A stretch of DNA of 64,000 bases from Anaerosporobacter faecicola. GTDB taxonomy: Bacteria; Bacillota; Clostridia; Lachnospirales; Lachnospiraceae. The notes under the pieces were generated by a model. That model worked only from the letters and a program-made list of their open reading frames with translations. It was not told the DNA's origin and ran no database searches. How positions within the stretch are numbered: the stretch's first letter is position 1; each line of letters starts with the position of its first letter. Below, piece after piece: positions 45,364 to 54,132 of the stretch. The stretch is from the NCBI RefSeq assembly GCF_012070565.1, contig NZ_JAAQRO010000022.1, positions 62,001-126,000 on the forward strand. Direction: 5' to 3'. The translations under genes were made by a program, and so were the position numbers.

Positions 45364-47184
45364 CTAACTTTCTATAATACGAAGCATATCTCCACTCACC
45401 TTTTGAAAACGTATGGTATTCGCCCCATGGTCAAGTGGATTACGATTTTGGTAGTCAAATAATATATACTCTTCCGCCTTTGCAGCAACACCGGTTTGTG
45501 CTGTTTCTTCTATATTGTAAGCGAACTTTTCTAAATGTGTTAAACGACTGATCTGTTTACCAGAATACGATTCATATCCTTTCACATATTCTTTTACCAA
45601 CTCCTCTTCCACAAAGAAATGATGATAGATTTCACGTTCAACTTCCATTGCTGAAATAAACTCTGGCTTACTTTTTAGGTTTTCCCTTAAGTATAGATCA
45701 TATAAGAGAATTGCTTTAAGAACATTCTCGTCTCCTTTTTTTTCAAATTGCATAAAGGATAATAGGATTTCATAACGGCTCATACGGGTATGATTCCTTG
45801 CATTTAACCCTTGTTCCTCATAATACTTTCCAAGCTCTTGGTAAAAATCGAACGGGGTTTCAAAGAAATGTTCTACATATTGTATAGAATAGGTGAACTG
45901 TCCACTATTGTGATATACTTCCACCATATCTTCCACTTGTTTTAATTGTAATACTTCATCATAGGATAACCATTGTGTGAATAAAACCTCATATGGAGCT
46001 GTATTTTTGTATACAATTGTATTTTTCTGACTAAATCCATACATTGCCGAGCCCTTTAATACTTTTAGAAATCCTAACTGGAGTTGATTTGGTCGCATAG
46101 CATAAACGTCGTTGAAGGAATTACGAAATGAGGAATAATCTTCATATGGTAATCCCGCAATAAGGTCCAGATGTTGATGAATATTGTGTCCAGCATTCAC
46201 ACGATCTACTGCCTGTTTCAATTTATCCAGATTCATTTTTCGCTGTATGGCATGAATTGTCTGTTCATTGGTGGATTGTACACCGATTTCAAGTTGAACA
46301 AGGCCCTGTCTCATTTGACCTAACAGAGCAAGTTCATCCTCTGTCAAGATATCTGCTGATATCTCAAAATGAAAATTGGTTATTCCATTATCATTTTCAT
46401 GGATAAACCGCCAGATTGCCATTGTGTGTTCCCGGTTACAATTAAACGTACGATCCACGAATTTCACCTGTGGTATTTTATGATCCAAAAAGATTTTTAA
46501 CTCTTTTCGTACCAAATCGAGGCTACGAAACCGTACTCGTTTATCAATAGAGGATAAACAATAACTACAAGAATATGGACACCCTCGACTTGATTCATAG
46601 TAGATAATCTTATTCTTAAATTGTTCCATATCCTCATATGGAAATGGTACTTTGCTAAGATCCATCTGTTCTCGAGGTAATGTTACGATGATATCCATCT
46701 CCGTATTCTCCTTCGAATCATTTCCTATCTCAACTTGTCCATACTGTTTCAACTCTCGATAAGCGATACCACGAATGGCTCCAAGCTGTCCCTTATGATC
46801 CACATAATGTTCCATCAATTCTAGAAATGTTTCTTCCCCTTCCCCAATCATGATTCCGGTAAGGAATGGGATTCGTTTCATCCTCTCCTTGGCATCATAA
46901 GACACCTCAGGACCCCCTAACCATATTTTCATATCAGGAAGTAATTTATGCAATTCGGTTAACACTTCTTCCACCATATCAATATTCCAGATATAGCAAG
47001 AAACAGCCAATACGTCTGGCTTCTTCTTGTAAATTTCCTGAATGATATAGTCCGTATAGTGATTTATGGTAAACTCCGCAAGTTCAATATTTTCTCTATA
47101 TTTCTTTGCATATGCCTGCAAGCAGAATATTGCCAGATTCGAATGGATATACTTAGCATTAATGGCTGTCAGCAATACTTTCAT
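45364..47184 (-). CDS. B12-binding radical SAM protein with DUF4080-type C-terminus
   Basis: 606 aa. Cobalamin-binding-like domain (1-150: TAINAKYIHSNLAIFCLQAY, WLGGPEVSYD), radical SAM barrel with [4Fe-4S] motif SSRGCPYSCSYCLSS (CxxxCxxC) at about 200-215, then a C-terminal helical domain of about 180 residues. The order fits the B12/radical SAM group with DUF4080. The substrate is unknown and the B12 base-off His motif DxHxxG is not seen, so cobalamin may not bind. ATG 47184 has GGGAG upstream. First gene of the nth operon. Confidence 0.87.
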   Translation of the reverse strand: MKVLLTAINAKYIHSNLAIFCLQAYAKKYRENIELAEFTINHYTDYIIQEIYKKKPDVLAVSCYIWNIDMVEEVLTELHKLLPDMKIWLGGPEVSYDAKERMKRIPFLTGIMIGEGEETFLELMEHYVDHKGQLGAIRGIAYRELKQYGQVEIGNDSKENTEMDIIVTLPREQMDLSKVPFPYEDMEQFKNKIIYYESSRGCPYSCSYCLSSIDKRVRFRSLDLVRKELKIFLDHKIPQVKFVDRTFNCNREHTMAIWRFIHENDNGITNFHFEISADILTEDELALLGQMRQGLVQLEIGVQSTNEQTIHAIQRKMNLDKLKQAVDRVNAGHNIHQHLDLIAGLPYEDYSSFRNSFNDVYAMRPNQLQLGFLKVLKGSAMYGFSQKNTIVYKNTAPYEVLFTQWLSYDEVLQLKQVEDMVEVYHNSGQFTYSIQYVEHFFETPFDFYQELGKYYEEQGLNARNHTRMSRYEILLSFMQFEKKGDENVLKAILLYDLYLRENLKSKPEFISAMEVEREIYHHFFVEEELVKEYVKGYESYSGKQISRLTHLEKFAYNIEETAQTGVAAKAEEYILFDYQNRNPLDHGANTIRFQKVSGDMLRIIES

Positions 47185-47352
47185 TGTTCTGATACTCCCT
47201 TTCTGTCCCATTCACATTGTTCCATATGAGTGGCTATTCCTATGTAGTATAGCACAGTTCCATAAGAATTGTACATACAAGGTTTGGTAACAATATGTAA
47301 TATTCTTCCTTCTGTTCTACTAGAATACCGCAGTTTGTTTCCCTAGTTCTAC

Positions 47353-47380
47353 TTGTATTACCAATTAATTATGTTATAAT
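47353..47380 (+). promoter_or_regulatory. putative asnS promoter
   Basis: TTGTAT, 16-bp spacer, TATAAT. It predicts a 5' leader of about 240 bases for asnS that includes the element at 47409-47594. Confidence 0.6.
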
Positions 47381-47408
47381 AATAAACAGATTATGGACAT
47401 TACTTAAT

Positions 47409-47594
47409 GATGCAAGGGTCAAATGGTCATTTCACGTTGTGCTTGCACAAACAGGAACATGATGTGTTGACCTGCAGGACATGAGCCGATCGTGCAGATG
47501 CGTGGACTGCAAGTGTTTTAGATTGTAGGAGTTGCAAAGCAACGGAACAATTCGTGCATCAATAAGGGACAAGTAATATTTTGCCCCTTACATC
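47409..47594 (+). repeat. structured element in asnS leader, related to 63118 copy
   Basis: Bounded by GATGCAAGGG (47409) and CCCCTTACATC (47584), which pair imperfectly as inverted ends. Inside are GGTCAA/TTGACC, GTTGTGC-TT-GCACAA, GCAACGGAA and a 3' stem AAGGGaCAA/TTGcCCCTT. The same end motifs, ATTTCAC and GCAACGGAA recur at 63118-63195. No T-box sequence is present. Either a dispersed repeat or a leader RNA. Confidence 0.55.
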
Positions 47595-47629
47595 TATTAA
47601 TAATATTATGTTAAAGGAGTTATTCTAAG

Positions 47630-49021
47630 ATGAATCTAGTAACTATTAGAGAGTTATACAAAGAAAAAGACAAATTCATCGGTCAAACCATTGAAGTTGG
47701 CGGATGGATAAGAAGTATTCGTGATTCCAAAACGTTTGGATTTATTGTTGTTAATGATGGATCTTTTTTCGAGACATTACAGATCGTATATAGCGACAAA
47801 TTAAACAACTTTACCGATATTTCAAAATTAAATGTTGGCGCTGCTATCATTATTAAAGGTCAATTAGTTGCTACTCCACAAGCAAAGCAACCTTTTGAAA
47901 TTCAAGCAGACGAGATTATTGTAGAAGGTGCTTCTACACCAGAATATCCTCTTCAAAAGAAGAGACACACAATGGAATACTTAAGAACAATCTCTCACTT
48001 AAGACCAAGAACGAATACTTTCCAAGCTGTATTCCGTGTACGTTCTTTAATCGCATATGCAATTCACCAATTCTTCCAAGAAAGAGATTTCGTATATGTA
48101 CACACTCCATTGATCACAGGAAGTGACTGTGAAGGTGCTGGAGAGATGTTCCAGGTAACTACAATGGATCTGAATGATATTCCAAAGAAGGAAGATGGCA
48201 GTGTTGATTATTCACAAGATTTCTTCAACAAACCAACCAATTTAACCGTAAGTGGTCAGTTGAATGGTGAAACATATGCAATGGCCTTCCGTAACATCTA
48301 CACATTCGGACCAACTTTCCGTGCAGAGAATTCCAACACAACTAGACACGCTGCAGAGTTCTGGATGATTGAACCAGAAATTGCATTTGCTGATTTGAAA
48401 GATGATATGATTCTTGCTGAAAACATGATCAAATATGTAATCAATTACGTTCTTGAACATGCTCCAGAAGAGATGAATTTCTTCAACTCTTTCATTGACA
48501 AAGGATTAATTGAACGTTTAAAACATGTGGCTACTTCTGATTTTGGACATGTTACGTATACAGAAGCAATCGAAATTCTTGAGAAAAACAATGACAACTT
48601 TGATTACAAGGTTTCATGGGGTTGTGATCTTCAAACAGAACATGAACGTTACCTTACAGAACAGGTGTTTAAAAAACCAGTATTCGTAACAGATTATCCA
48701 AAAGAGATCAAAGCATTCTATATGAAATTAAATGAAGACAATAAAACAGTTGCTGCAATGGACCTTCTTGTACCTGGTATCGGCGAAATCATCGGTGGTA
48801 GCCAAAGAGAAGATAACTATGACAAGTTAGTAACTCGTATGAACGAATTAGGATTAAAAGAAGAAGATTATGACTTCTACTTAGATCTTAGAAAGTACGG
48901 TTCTACAAGACATGCCGGTTTCGGTTTAGGATTTGAGCGTTGTGTAATGTACTTAACTGGTATGACCAACATCCGTGATGTAATCCCATTCCCTAGAACG
49001 GTAAACAACTGTGATCTATAA
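47630..49021 (+). CDS. asnS: asparaginyl-tRNA synthetase
   Basis: 463 aa class IIb synthetase. OB-fold anticodon domain (residues 15-110: [20 protein letters not shown]), motif 2 [21 protein letters not shown] and motif 3 [15 protein letters not shown]. It charges tRNA-Asn with Asn. ATG 47630 has AAAGGAG at 10 bases. The long leader suggests control, but no T-box is seen. Confidence 0.97.
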   Translation: MNLVTIRELYKEKDKFIGQTIEVGGWIRSIRDSKTFGFIVVNDGSFFETLQIVYSDKLNNFTDISKLNVGAAIIIKGQLVATPQAKQPFEIQADEIIVEGASTPEYPLQKKRHTMEYLRTISHLRPRTNTFQAVFRVRSLIAYAIHQFFQERDFVYVHTPLITGSDCEGAGEMFQVTTMDLNDIPKKEDGSVDYSQDFFNKPTNLTVSGQLNGETYAMAFRNIYTFGPTFRAENSNTTRHAAEFWMIEPEIAFADLKDDMILAENMIKYVINYVLEHAPEEMNFFNSFIDKGLIERLKHVATSDFGHVTYTEAIEILEKNNDNFDYKVSWGCDLQTEHERYLTEQVFKKPVFVTDYPKEIKAFYMKLNEDNKTVAAMDLLVPGIGEIIGGSQREDNYDKLVTRMNELGLKEEDYDFYLDLRKYGSTRHAGFGLGFERCVMYLTGMTNIRDVIPFPRTVNNCDL

Positions 49022-49034
49022 TTAAACCATACGT

Positions 49035-49077
49035 AAAAAGAGCTTTTGCAAGTCATTTCATGCAAAAGCTCTTTTTT
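49035..49077. terminator. asnS terminator
   Basis: AAAAAGAGCTTTTGCA pairs with TGCAAAAGCTCTTTTTT. Perfect long stem with T-tail, and A's before it, so probably bidirectional. Confidence 0.92.
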
Positions 49078-49124
49078 ATATACTCGGGTGTCAAAAACAT
49101 AAAGGATTTAAAACGAATAACAAG

Positions 49125-50297
49125 CTAATAATAAGTCACATGCACTTCTTTTCCCATCTTCTTCATGTAATCACACAACTGTTCTACTAGATGCATACGA
49201 ATACTTAGATCAAATGGTAGATTCGGATTCTGGTGCGCAACATTGATCGCCTTTCCAACGAATAATTTCAATGAGGTGCATTCCTCGATCAATACTTTTG
49301 CAAGTTGTGATCCTCCATTCTCCTTGTCTAATTCTAAGAAGAAGTTTTCATCGATTTCCTCTTCCACATAATGCTTTAATAAAGATACAGCACGATTCAG
49401 TGTTAATACTCCTTCTGTAACTAAACGAAATCCTTCAATGTGTGCCGTTGGTGGAATATCTGGATCAATATAATTCAATGACGTCTTAATCTCTCGATTT
49501 AAAACTCTTGAAACGATATTCGCACTTGTTCCTCCACACACAATACGTTCTGCCTCTCCTTCCATTAACTGTTCTACGATTTTTTCATCTTCTTCTTTCT
49601 TTTGTGGTGGCCCTGTAAAGATATGAACGACTTTTTTATCAATGATTCTTGCAACTGCTACTGTTGTATCGTCACCAGGTGTTTGCATATAGAGATCATC
49701 ACATGCTTTACTCAAAATTGATGCCAAACGAGATGCAGATAATGTTCGTTTCGTAGCCTCTAAAGAATACTCCGCCATATTGTCCCATGTCCAACCAAAG
49801 TTTAGGACCTGTCCAACTCCTGCATGAATAACTCCATCACTCATTAGAATAAAGCAATCATTCAGCTTCACATCAAAACGACATTCGCGAATCTTTTTAT
49901 CTGCTATGATGCGTTCTGTTGATGGTAATTGAATGATTTTCTCATCCCGTATGAATACGCAACTAGGATTATCAAATTCTACCAAATATGCCTTTCCATC
50001 TTGAAAGATCTGGAGAATACTAAAAGTAGAATATGCCACTTGTCGAACCTGGCAAACTGGCAACGTTTTAACAATCGTCTCCACACATTCATCGATCATC
50101 GCTCCATTAAGAAACATTGTTCCTAATATCTTAGAAGTCAGAGTAGCAAGAATATTTGCCTTAACTCCACTCCCCATACCATCTGCTAATATGATAATAT
50201 AGGAGTTTTCCGTTTTTAGAATTTCAACCTTATCGCCACATAATTCCTCGTGATGTTTATTCAAACTCTTATATGACACATCTACACTAACACGCAT
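49125..50297 (-). CDS. SpoIIE-type PP2C serine phosphatase in hydrogenase operon
   Basis: 390 aa, cytoplasmic, no membrane helix. PP2C/SpoIIE core: EELCGDKVEI, ILADGMGSGVKANILATLT with metal Asp, FILMSDGVIHAG, and TPGDDTTVAVARI at the C-terminal end of the domain (about residue 210). The last about 160 residues are helical, unlike a standard SpoIIE, and may bind a partner. ATG 50297 has AGGAGG at 8 bases. Directly after the sensory-type hydrogenase, so it is likely its output enzyme (inference). The target phosphoprotein is not evident. Confidence 0.88.
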   Translation of the reverse strand: MRVSVDVSYKSLNKHHEELCGDKVEILKTENSYIIILADGMGSGVKANILATLTSKILGTMFLNGAMIDECVETIVKTLPVCQVRQVAYSTFSILQIFQDGKAYLVEFDNPSCVFIRDEKIIQLPSTERIIADKKIRECRFDVKLNDCFILMSDGVIHAGVGQVLNFGWTWDNMAEYSLEATKRTLSASRLASILSKACDDLYMQTPGDDTTVAVARIIDKKVVHIFTGPPQKKEEDEKIVEQLMEGEAERIVCGGTSANIVSRVLNREIKTSLNYIDPDIPPTAHIEGFRLVTEGVLTLNRAVSLLKHYVEEEIDENFFLELDKENGGSQLAKVLIEECTSLKLFVGKAINVAHQNPNLPFDLSIRMHLVEQLCDYMKKMGKEVHVTYY

Positions 50298-50334
50298 ACT
50301 GTTATCCTCCTGTCTCTTCGTTGTAAAGAACCAA

Positions 50335-52062
50335 CTACTCTTCACCGTCATTCAATATGGTATCTCTTAACTTTGTCAGTGTCACCTTGGTTTCTGCTGT
50401 TGTCTCACCTAGTAAACCAGCAATCTGTTGTGCCACGAGCATCTGTTTGTCGATTACCTTCTGCGCCATCTCTATTGTTTCAACCTTAACTCGATATGCC
50501 TGTTGTTTCTTCTCTTCGTCTTGGGTTACATCTTGGAATATACCAAGAACATTATTCTGACCTTCAATATATACGATATTTTGTAACGTGGATAGATTCC
50601 GATCTGGATAATCCACTTTCTTACCATAGATATTCTCATGGGTCAGCATAACATCTTCAAAATCCGTATGATCGATTAGCTCATATAAATACTTTGTCAG
50701 CGCTTCCGCTCTTGTAATATGAAAATATCTTGTAGCAGCTCCAGAGAATTCAACAATCTTCATATCTGCATCCACAATCATAATAATATTCGGTGTCGTA
50801 TCCAATACGACGTTCGCCATAGACTGTGCCTTCTCATGCATATATGGGATACACATCGTTAGTTCTGCTTTTCCCTGGTATACGGCAATTGCCTTCTCCC
50901 TACAGGAAGAGTACCCACATGCTCCACAATTGAGTTCCTGTTCTTTCTTTACTTTTCCGATTTTCCTTAATATCTTTTTTATTTCTTCTTCCGTTGGAAT
51001 TGGATCATTTGGTGCTCGATCATGGAACTCTTTTCCTAGTTCTTCTCTGCTTAATTCCGTAAATTTTCTTTCTTCCGGCGCTTGTTTTGGAATTCTTTCT
51101 TCCATATCCAATTTTACTTTAAAGCGTGACAAATCTTTACGGTTTACAGCAGGTCCTTTAATGCAACCACCATTACATATGTTTGCCTCAATAAAGCACC
51201 CTTCTACCTCTCCACGTTCCATACTCTCAAACAATTCCATACAATTCTTGATTCCGTGAACATAAAATTTTCGATATTGCTTTGCCTCAACTCCCTGATT
51301 CATAGCAATAACCGAACTAATCACTCCACTTGTAATTGGATAAAGACGGTTCACCTCTGGATTACTATTATCAAATTCGGATTCGTCTAACTCCGTAATA
51401 TGTATTCCTTCCTTCTGAAGCCAGTTCTCCATCTCTTCAAAATTGATTACTGCATCGATGTATCCTCTAGTTCTTTCATCCCCTTCTGCCTCTCTCTTCT
51501 TCGCTATGCATGGTCCTAAGAATACAATCTTTACTTCCTCACCAAAAAGCTTACGAAGCATTTTCCCATGTGCGATCATAGGAGATACTACAGGTGCCAT
51601 ATCGGCCACCAGGGAAGGATAATAAATCTCAATCAGTTCATTGGCACTTGGACAACTAGTGGTGATGATATTACGCCTCTTTCCTTCCTTGATTAGTCTT
51701 TCATATTCTCTAGTAACATACACGGCACCCTCTGCCGTTTCCCTTACTTGATAAAAGCCTAATTTTTTTAGTGCTGTTACAATCTGTCCTGCTTTCTTGT
51801 ACTTCATAATTCCAGCATAAGAAGGGGCTATGGATATAATCGTCTTATGACCACAAGCGATGTAATCCTTCACTTTTTCAAGATCACTGATAAATGTTTT
51901 CGCGTTTTGTGGACATGCTTCTAAGCAGTGTCCGCATAAAATGCACATATCATTCATAATCTGCGCCTGTTCATTCTTCACCTGAATTGCTTTTACTTCA
52001 CAGGTCCGAACACATTTATAGCAGTTTTTACATTTTGCCTCTTTAAATCCAATTACATTCAT
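50335..52062 (-). CDS. sensory-type [FeFe] hydrogenase with PAS domain (HydS-like)
   Basis: 575 aa. N-terminal 2x[4Fe-4S] ferredoxin (Cys 11-50), H-cluster domain (about 70-305), a CxxCxxxxC cluster segment (379-404) and a PAS domain (about 410-510). Of the H-cluster ligands, Cys137 (TTSCPSA), Cys185 (GPCIAKK), Cys296 and Cys300 (ANICNGGCIKG) remain. The proton-relay Cys of TSCCP is Ser136. This pattern marks the non-catalytic or sensory group C/D hydrogenases. It probably senses H2 or redox and signals through PAS. Encoded between a ferredoxin-like and a phosphatase gene. Confidence 0.88.
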   Translation of the reverse strand: MNVIGFKEAKCKNCYKCVRTCEVKAIQVKNEQAQIMNDMCILCGHCLEACPQNAKTFISDLEKVKDYIACGHKTIISIAPSYAGIMKYKKAGQIVTALKKLGFYQVRETAEGAVYVTREYERLIKEGKRRNIITTSCPSANELIEIYYPSLVADMAPVVSPMIAHGKMLRKLFGEEVKIVFLGPCIAKKREAEGDERTRGYIDAVINFEEMENWLQKEGIHITELDESEFDNSNPEVNRLYPITSGVISSVIAMNQGVEAKQYRKFYVHGIKNCMELFESMERGEVEGCFIEANICNGGCIKGPAVNRKDLSRFKVKLDMEERIPKQAPEERKFTELSREELGKEFHDRAPNDPIPTEEEIKKILRKIGKVKKEQELNCGACGYSSCREKAIAVYQGKAELTMCIPYMHEKAQSMANVVLDTTPNIIMIVDADMKIVEFSGAATRYFHITRAEALTKYLYELIDHTDFEDVMLTHENIYGKKVDYPDRNLSTLQNIVYIEGQNNVLGIFQDVTQDEEKKQQAYRVKVETIEMAQKVIDKQMLVAQQIAGLLGETTAETKVTLTKLRDTILNDGEE

Positions 52063-52075
52063 AGCTCCACCTTCC

Positions 52076-52318
52076 TTATGTCAGTCTATTAAGAATTTCC
52101 TCTTCAAAGAATTGCTCTACCTTCTCTGGACAGAGTGAAAACAGTGTATCATTCACTTTCACACATACTCCGTTCACGCATTCTCCCATGCAAAAAGAAC
52201 CTTTCAGCTCCACTTCTTTATCCAATCCCTTTTCCTGAAGTAAGTATTGTAGCTTTTCGATAATCTCTCGTGATCCTTTTAGATGACAAGAGCTCCCGAT
52301 ACAAACTGTAACAATCAT
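52076..52318 (-). CDS. small [2Fe-2S] thioredoxin-like ferredoxin
   Basis: 80 aa. Thioredoxin-like [2Fe-2S] fold with CIGSSC (CxxxxC) and CMGEC (CxxxC) as in NuoE C-terminal domains. ATG 52318 has AGGAGG close by. It sits between hydA and the sensory hydrogenase, so it probably carries electrons for one of these. An 80-aa stand-alone unit, known as HydE/HylE-like or simply ferredoxin. Confidence 0.87.
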   Translation of the reverse strand: MIVTVCIGSSCHLKGSREIIEKLQYLLQEKGLDKEVELKGSFCMGECVNGVCVKVNDTLFSLCPEKVEQFFEEEILNRLT

Positions 52319-52351
52319 TTTCCTACCTCCTAGGTTCGTGGCATCGGAACA

Positions 52352-54112
52352 TTAATATTTTTCACGATATGTATAATGCGTGTGCAATTGCTTATGGGCA
52401 ATCTCACTTCCTGGTTTCTGGTAATACTCTTTATAAAGTGCTTGAATAGCTGGATTTTCATGTGATTTACGAATTGGTTTACCTTCATCAATCTCATAAG
52501 TACAGTTCATACGCGCTGCTAAGATATCACCATCTCCATGATGATAAGGCTGACCACCTCCACCTATACAGCCGCCAGGACATGCCATAACTTCAACAGC
52601 ATGAAGATTGCGAGGGTTTCCATTCTTAATCTCTTCCATTAACTTACGTGCATTTCCCAATCCATGGGCAACTGCAACGTTGATATCCTGTCCGGCGATT
52701 GATATGGTCGCAACTTTGATTCCTTCAAATCCTCTTACTTCTTCGAATTCAATACTAGGTAACGTCTTCTTTTCCAATACTTCGTAAACCGTTCTTAAGG
52801 CTGCTTCCAACACTCCACCCGTTACACCAAAGATTACTGCTGCCCCAGTGGATTCTCCCAATGGGTTATCATAATCACTCTCAGGAAGATTTGCCAGATC
52901 AATGTTAGCAAACTTAATCAAACGAGCAGCTTCTCTTGTTGTTAAGACAACATCAACATCTGGATTTCCATCTGCTTTGAGTTCATCTCTTGCTGCTTCA
53001 ATCTTCTTAGCCGTACAAGGCATGATGGATACAACAAACATCTTCTCTCTAGGAATTTGTAACTTCTCAGCAAAATAATTCTTTGCAACGGCACCAAACA
53101 TTCCTTGTGGTGATTTTGCTGTTGATGGAAGATCTAACATATCTGGGAACTGACTTTCATAAAAATTCACCCAGCCTGGGCAGCAAGAAGTTAACAGTGG
53201 AAGTGCTGTCTTCTCGCCATTTAAGAATTTTGTAAGCCGTCCAATTAACTCTGTTCCTTCTTCCATGATTGTGAGGTCTGCCGCATAATCGGTGTCAAAT
53301 ACATAATCTGCGCCTAGATTCTTTAAAGCCGTAACCATCTTATACGTGACATCTGTTCCTGGTTCTAATCCAAACTCTTCCCCAATTGCAACACGGGTTG
53401 CTGGTGCTGTCTGGAATACAACGGTCTTATCAGGATCAGCCAATGCTTTTATGACTGCATCTGTATCATCTTTCTCCATCAATGCCCCTACTGGACAGAC
53501 AGCTACACATTGTCCACAACCAACACATACTGTATTGTCTAAAGGTTCACCAAAAGACGTTCCTACCACTGCTTCAAAACCACGGTCAACGCCGGATAAT
53601 GCATGAACACTTTGGATATTGGAACACATCTTTTCACATCGTCTACACATAATGCACTTGGACATATCACGTACAATAGCCTTATTTTCCATGACCTCAT
53701 ACGTAGACTGTTTCTTTCCAGATAAGGATATGTTCACTACTCCTGCTTTTCGAGCTAGGTCTTGTAGCTCACATTGTCCAGATTTATTACAAGTTAAACA
53801 ATCATTTGGGTGATCAGAGATTAACAACTCTACGATCATCTTTCTTGCCTGTAAAACACGCATACTTGTTGTCTTAATGACCATTCCTTCCGTGATTGGT
53901 GTTGCACATGCAGGACATAGATTTCTTCTTCCCTGTACCTCTACCACACACACACGACAAGAAGCTGGCTGACACTTATATTCTGTATTATGTAACTTCA
54001 TATAACACAATGTAGGAATCTCAATTCCTACGCTTTTTGCTACATCTAAAATGGTACTTCCTGCAGCTGCTGTTACTTTTTTACCATCTATTTCAACATG
54101 AATTTCTGCCAA
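52352..54112 (-). CDS. hydA: NADH/ferredoxin-dependent [FeFe] hydrogenase catalytic subunit
   Basis: 586 aa. [2Fe-2S] (Cys36, 47, 52, 66), His-Cys3 cluster (HPNDCLTCNKSGQC), 2x[4Fe-4S] (Cys153-206), then H-cluster L1 TSCCPGWV (Cys310/311), L2 IMPCTAKK (Cys366) and L3 MACPGGCIGGGG. The proton-relay Cys is present, unlike in the sensory homologue. This is the multi-cluster HydA of HydABC complexes, which bifurcate electrons between NADH, ferredoxin and H2. Start: TTG 54112 with AAGGAG at 8 bases; GTG 54130 lies on that ribosome site. Confidence 0.95.
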   Translation of the reverse strand: MAEIHVEIDGKKVTAAAGSTILDVAKSVGIEIPTLCYMKLHNTEYKCQPASCRVCVVEVQGRRNLCPACATPITEGMVIKTTSMRVLQARKMIVELLISDHPNDCLTCNKSGQCELQDLARKAGVVNISLSGKKQSTYEVMENKAIVRDMSKCIMCRRCEKMCSNIQSVHALSGVDRGFEAVVGTSFGEPLDNTVCVGCGQCVAVCPVGALMEKDDTDAVIKALADPDKTVVFQTAPATRVAIGEEFGLEPGTDVTYKMVTALKNLGADYVFDTDYAADLTIMEEGTELIGRLTKFLNGEKTALPLLTSCCPGWVNFYESQFPDMLDLPSTAKSPQGMFGAVAKNYFAEKLQIPREKMFVVSIMPCTAKKIEAARDELKADGNPDVDVVLTTREAARLIKFANIDLANLPESDYDNPLGESTGAAVIFGVTGGVLEAALRTVYEVLEKKTLPSIEFEEVRGFEGIKVATISIAGQDINVAVAHGLGNARKLMEEIKNGNPRNLHAVEVMACPGGCIGGGGQPYHHGDGDILAARMNCTYEIDEGKPIRKSHENPAIQALYKEYYQKPGSEIAHKQLHTHYTYREKY

Positions 54113-54132
54113 AATACTCACTCCTTTCACGA

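Noticed and set aside
47381-47629. T-box riboswitch in the long asnS leader
   Set aside because: No T-box antiterminator sequence (TGGNACCGCG-like), no clear AGTA bulge stem and no strong terminator before the start codon.
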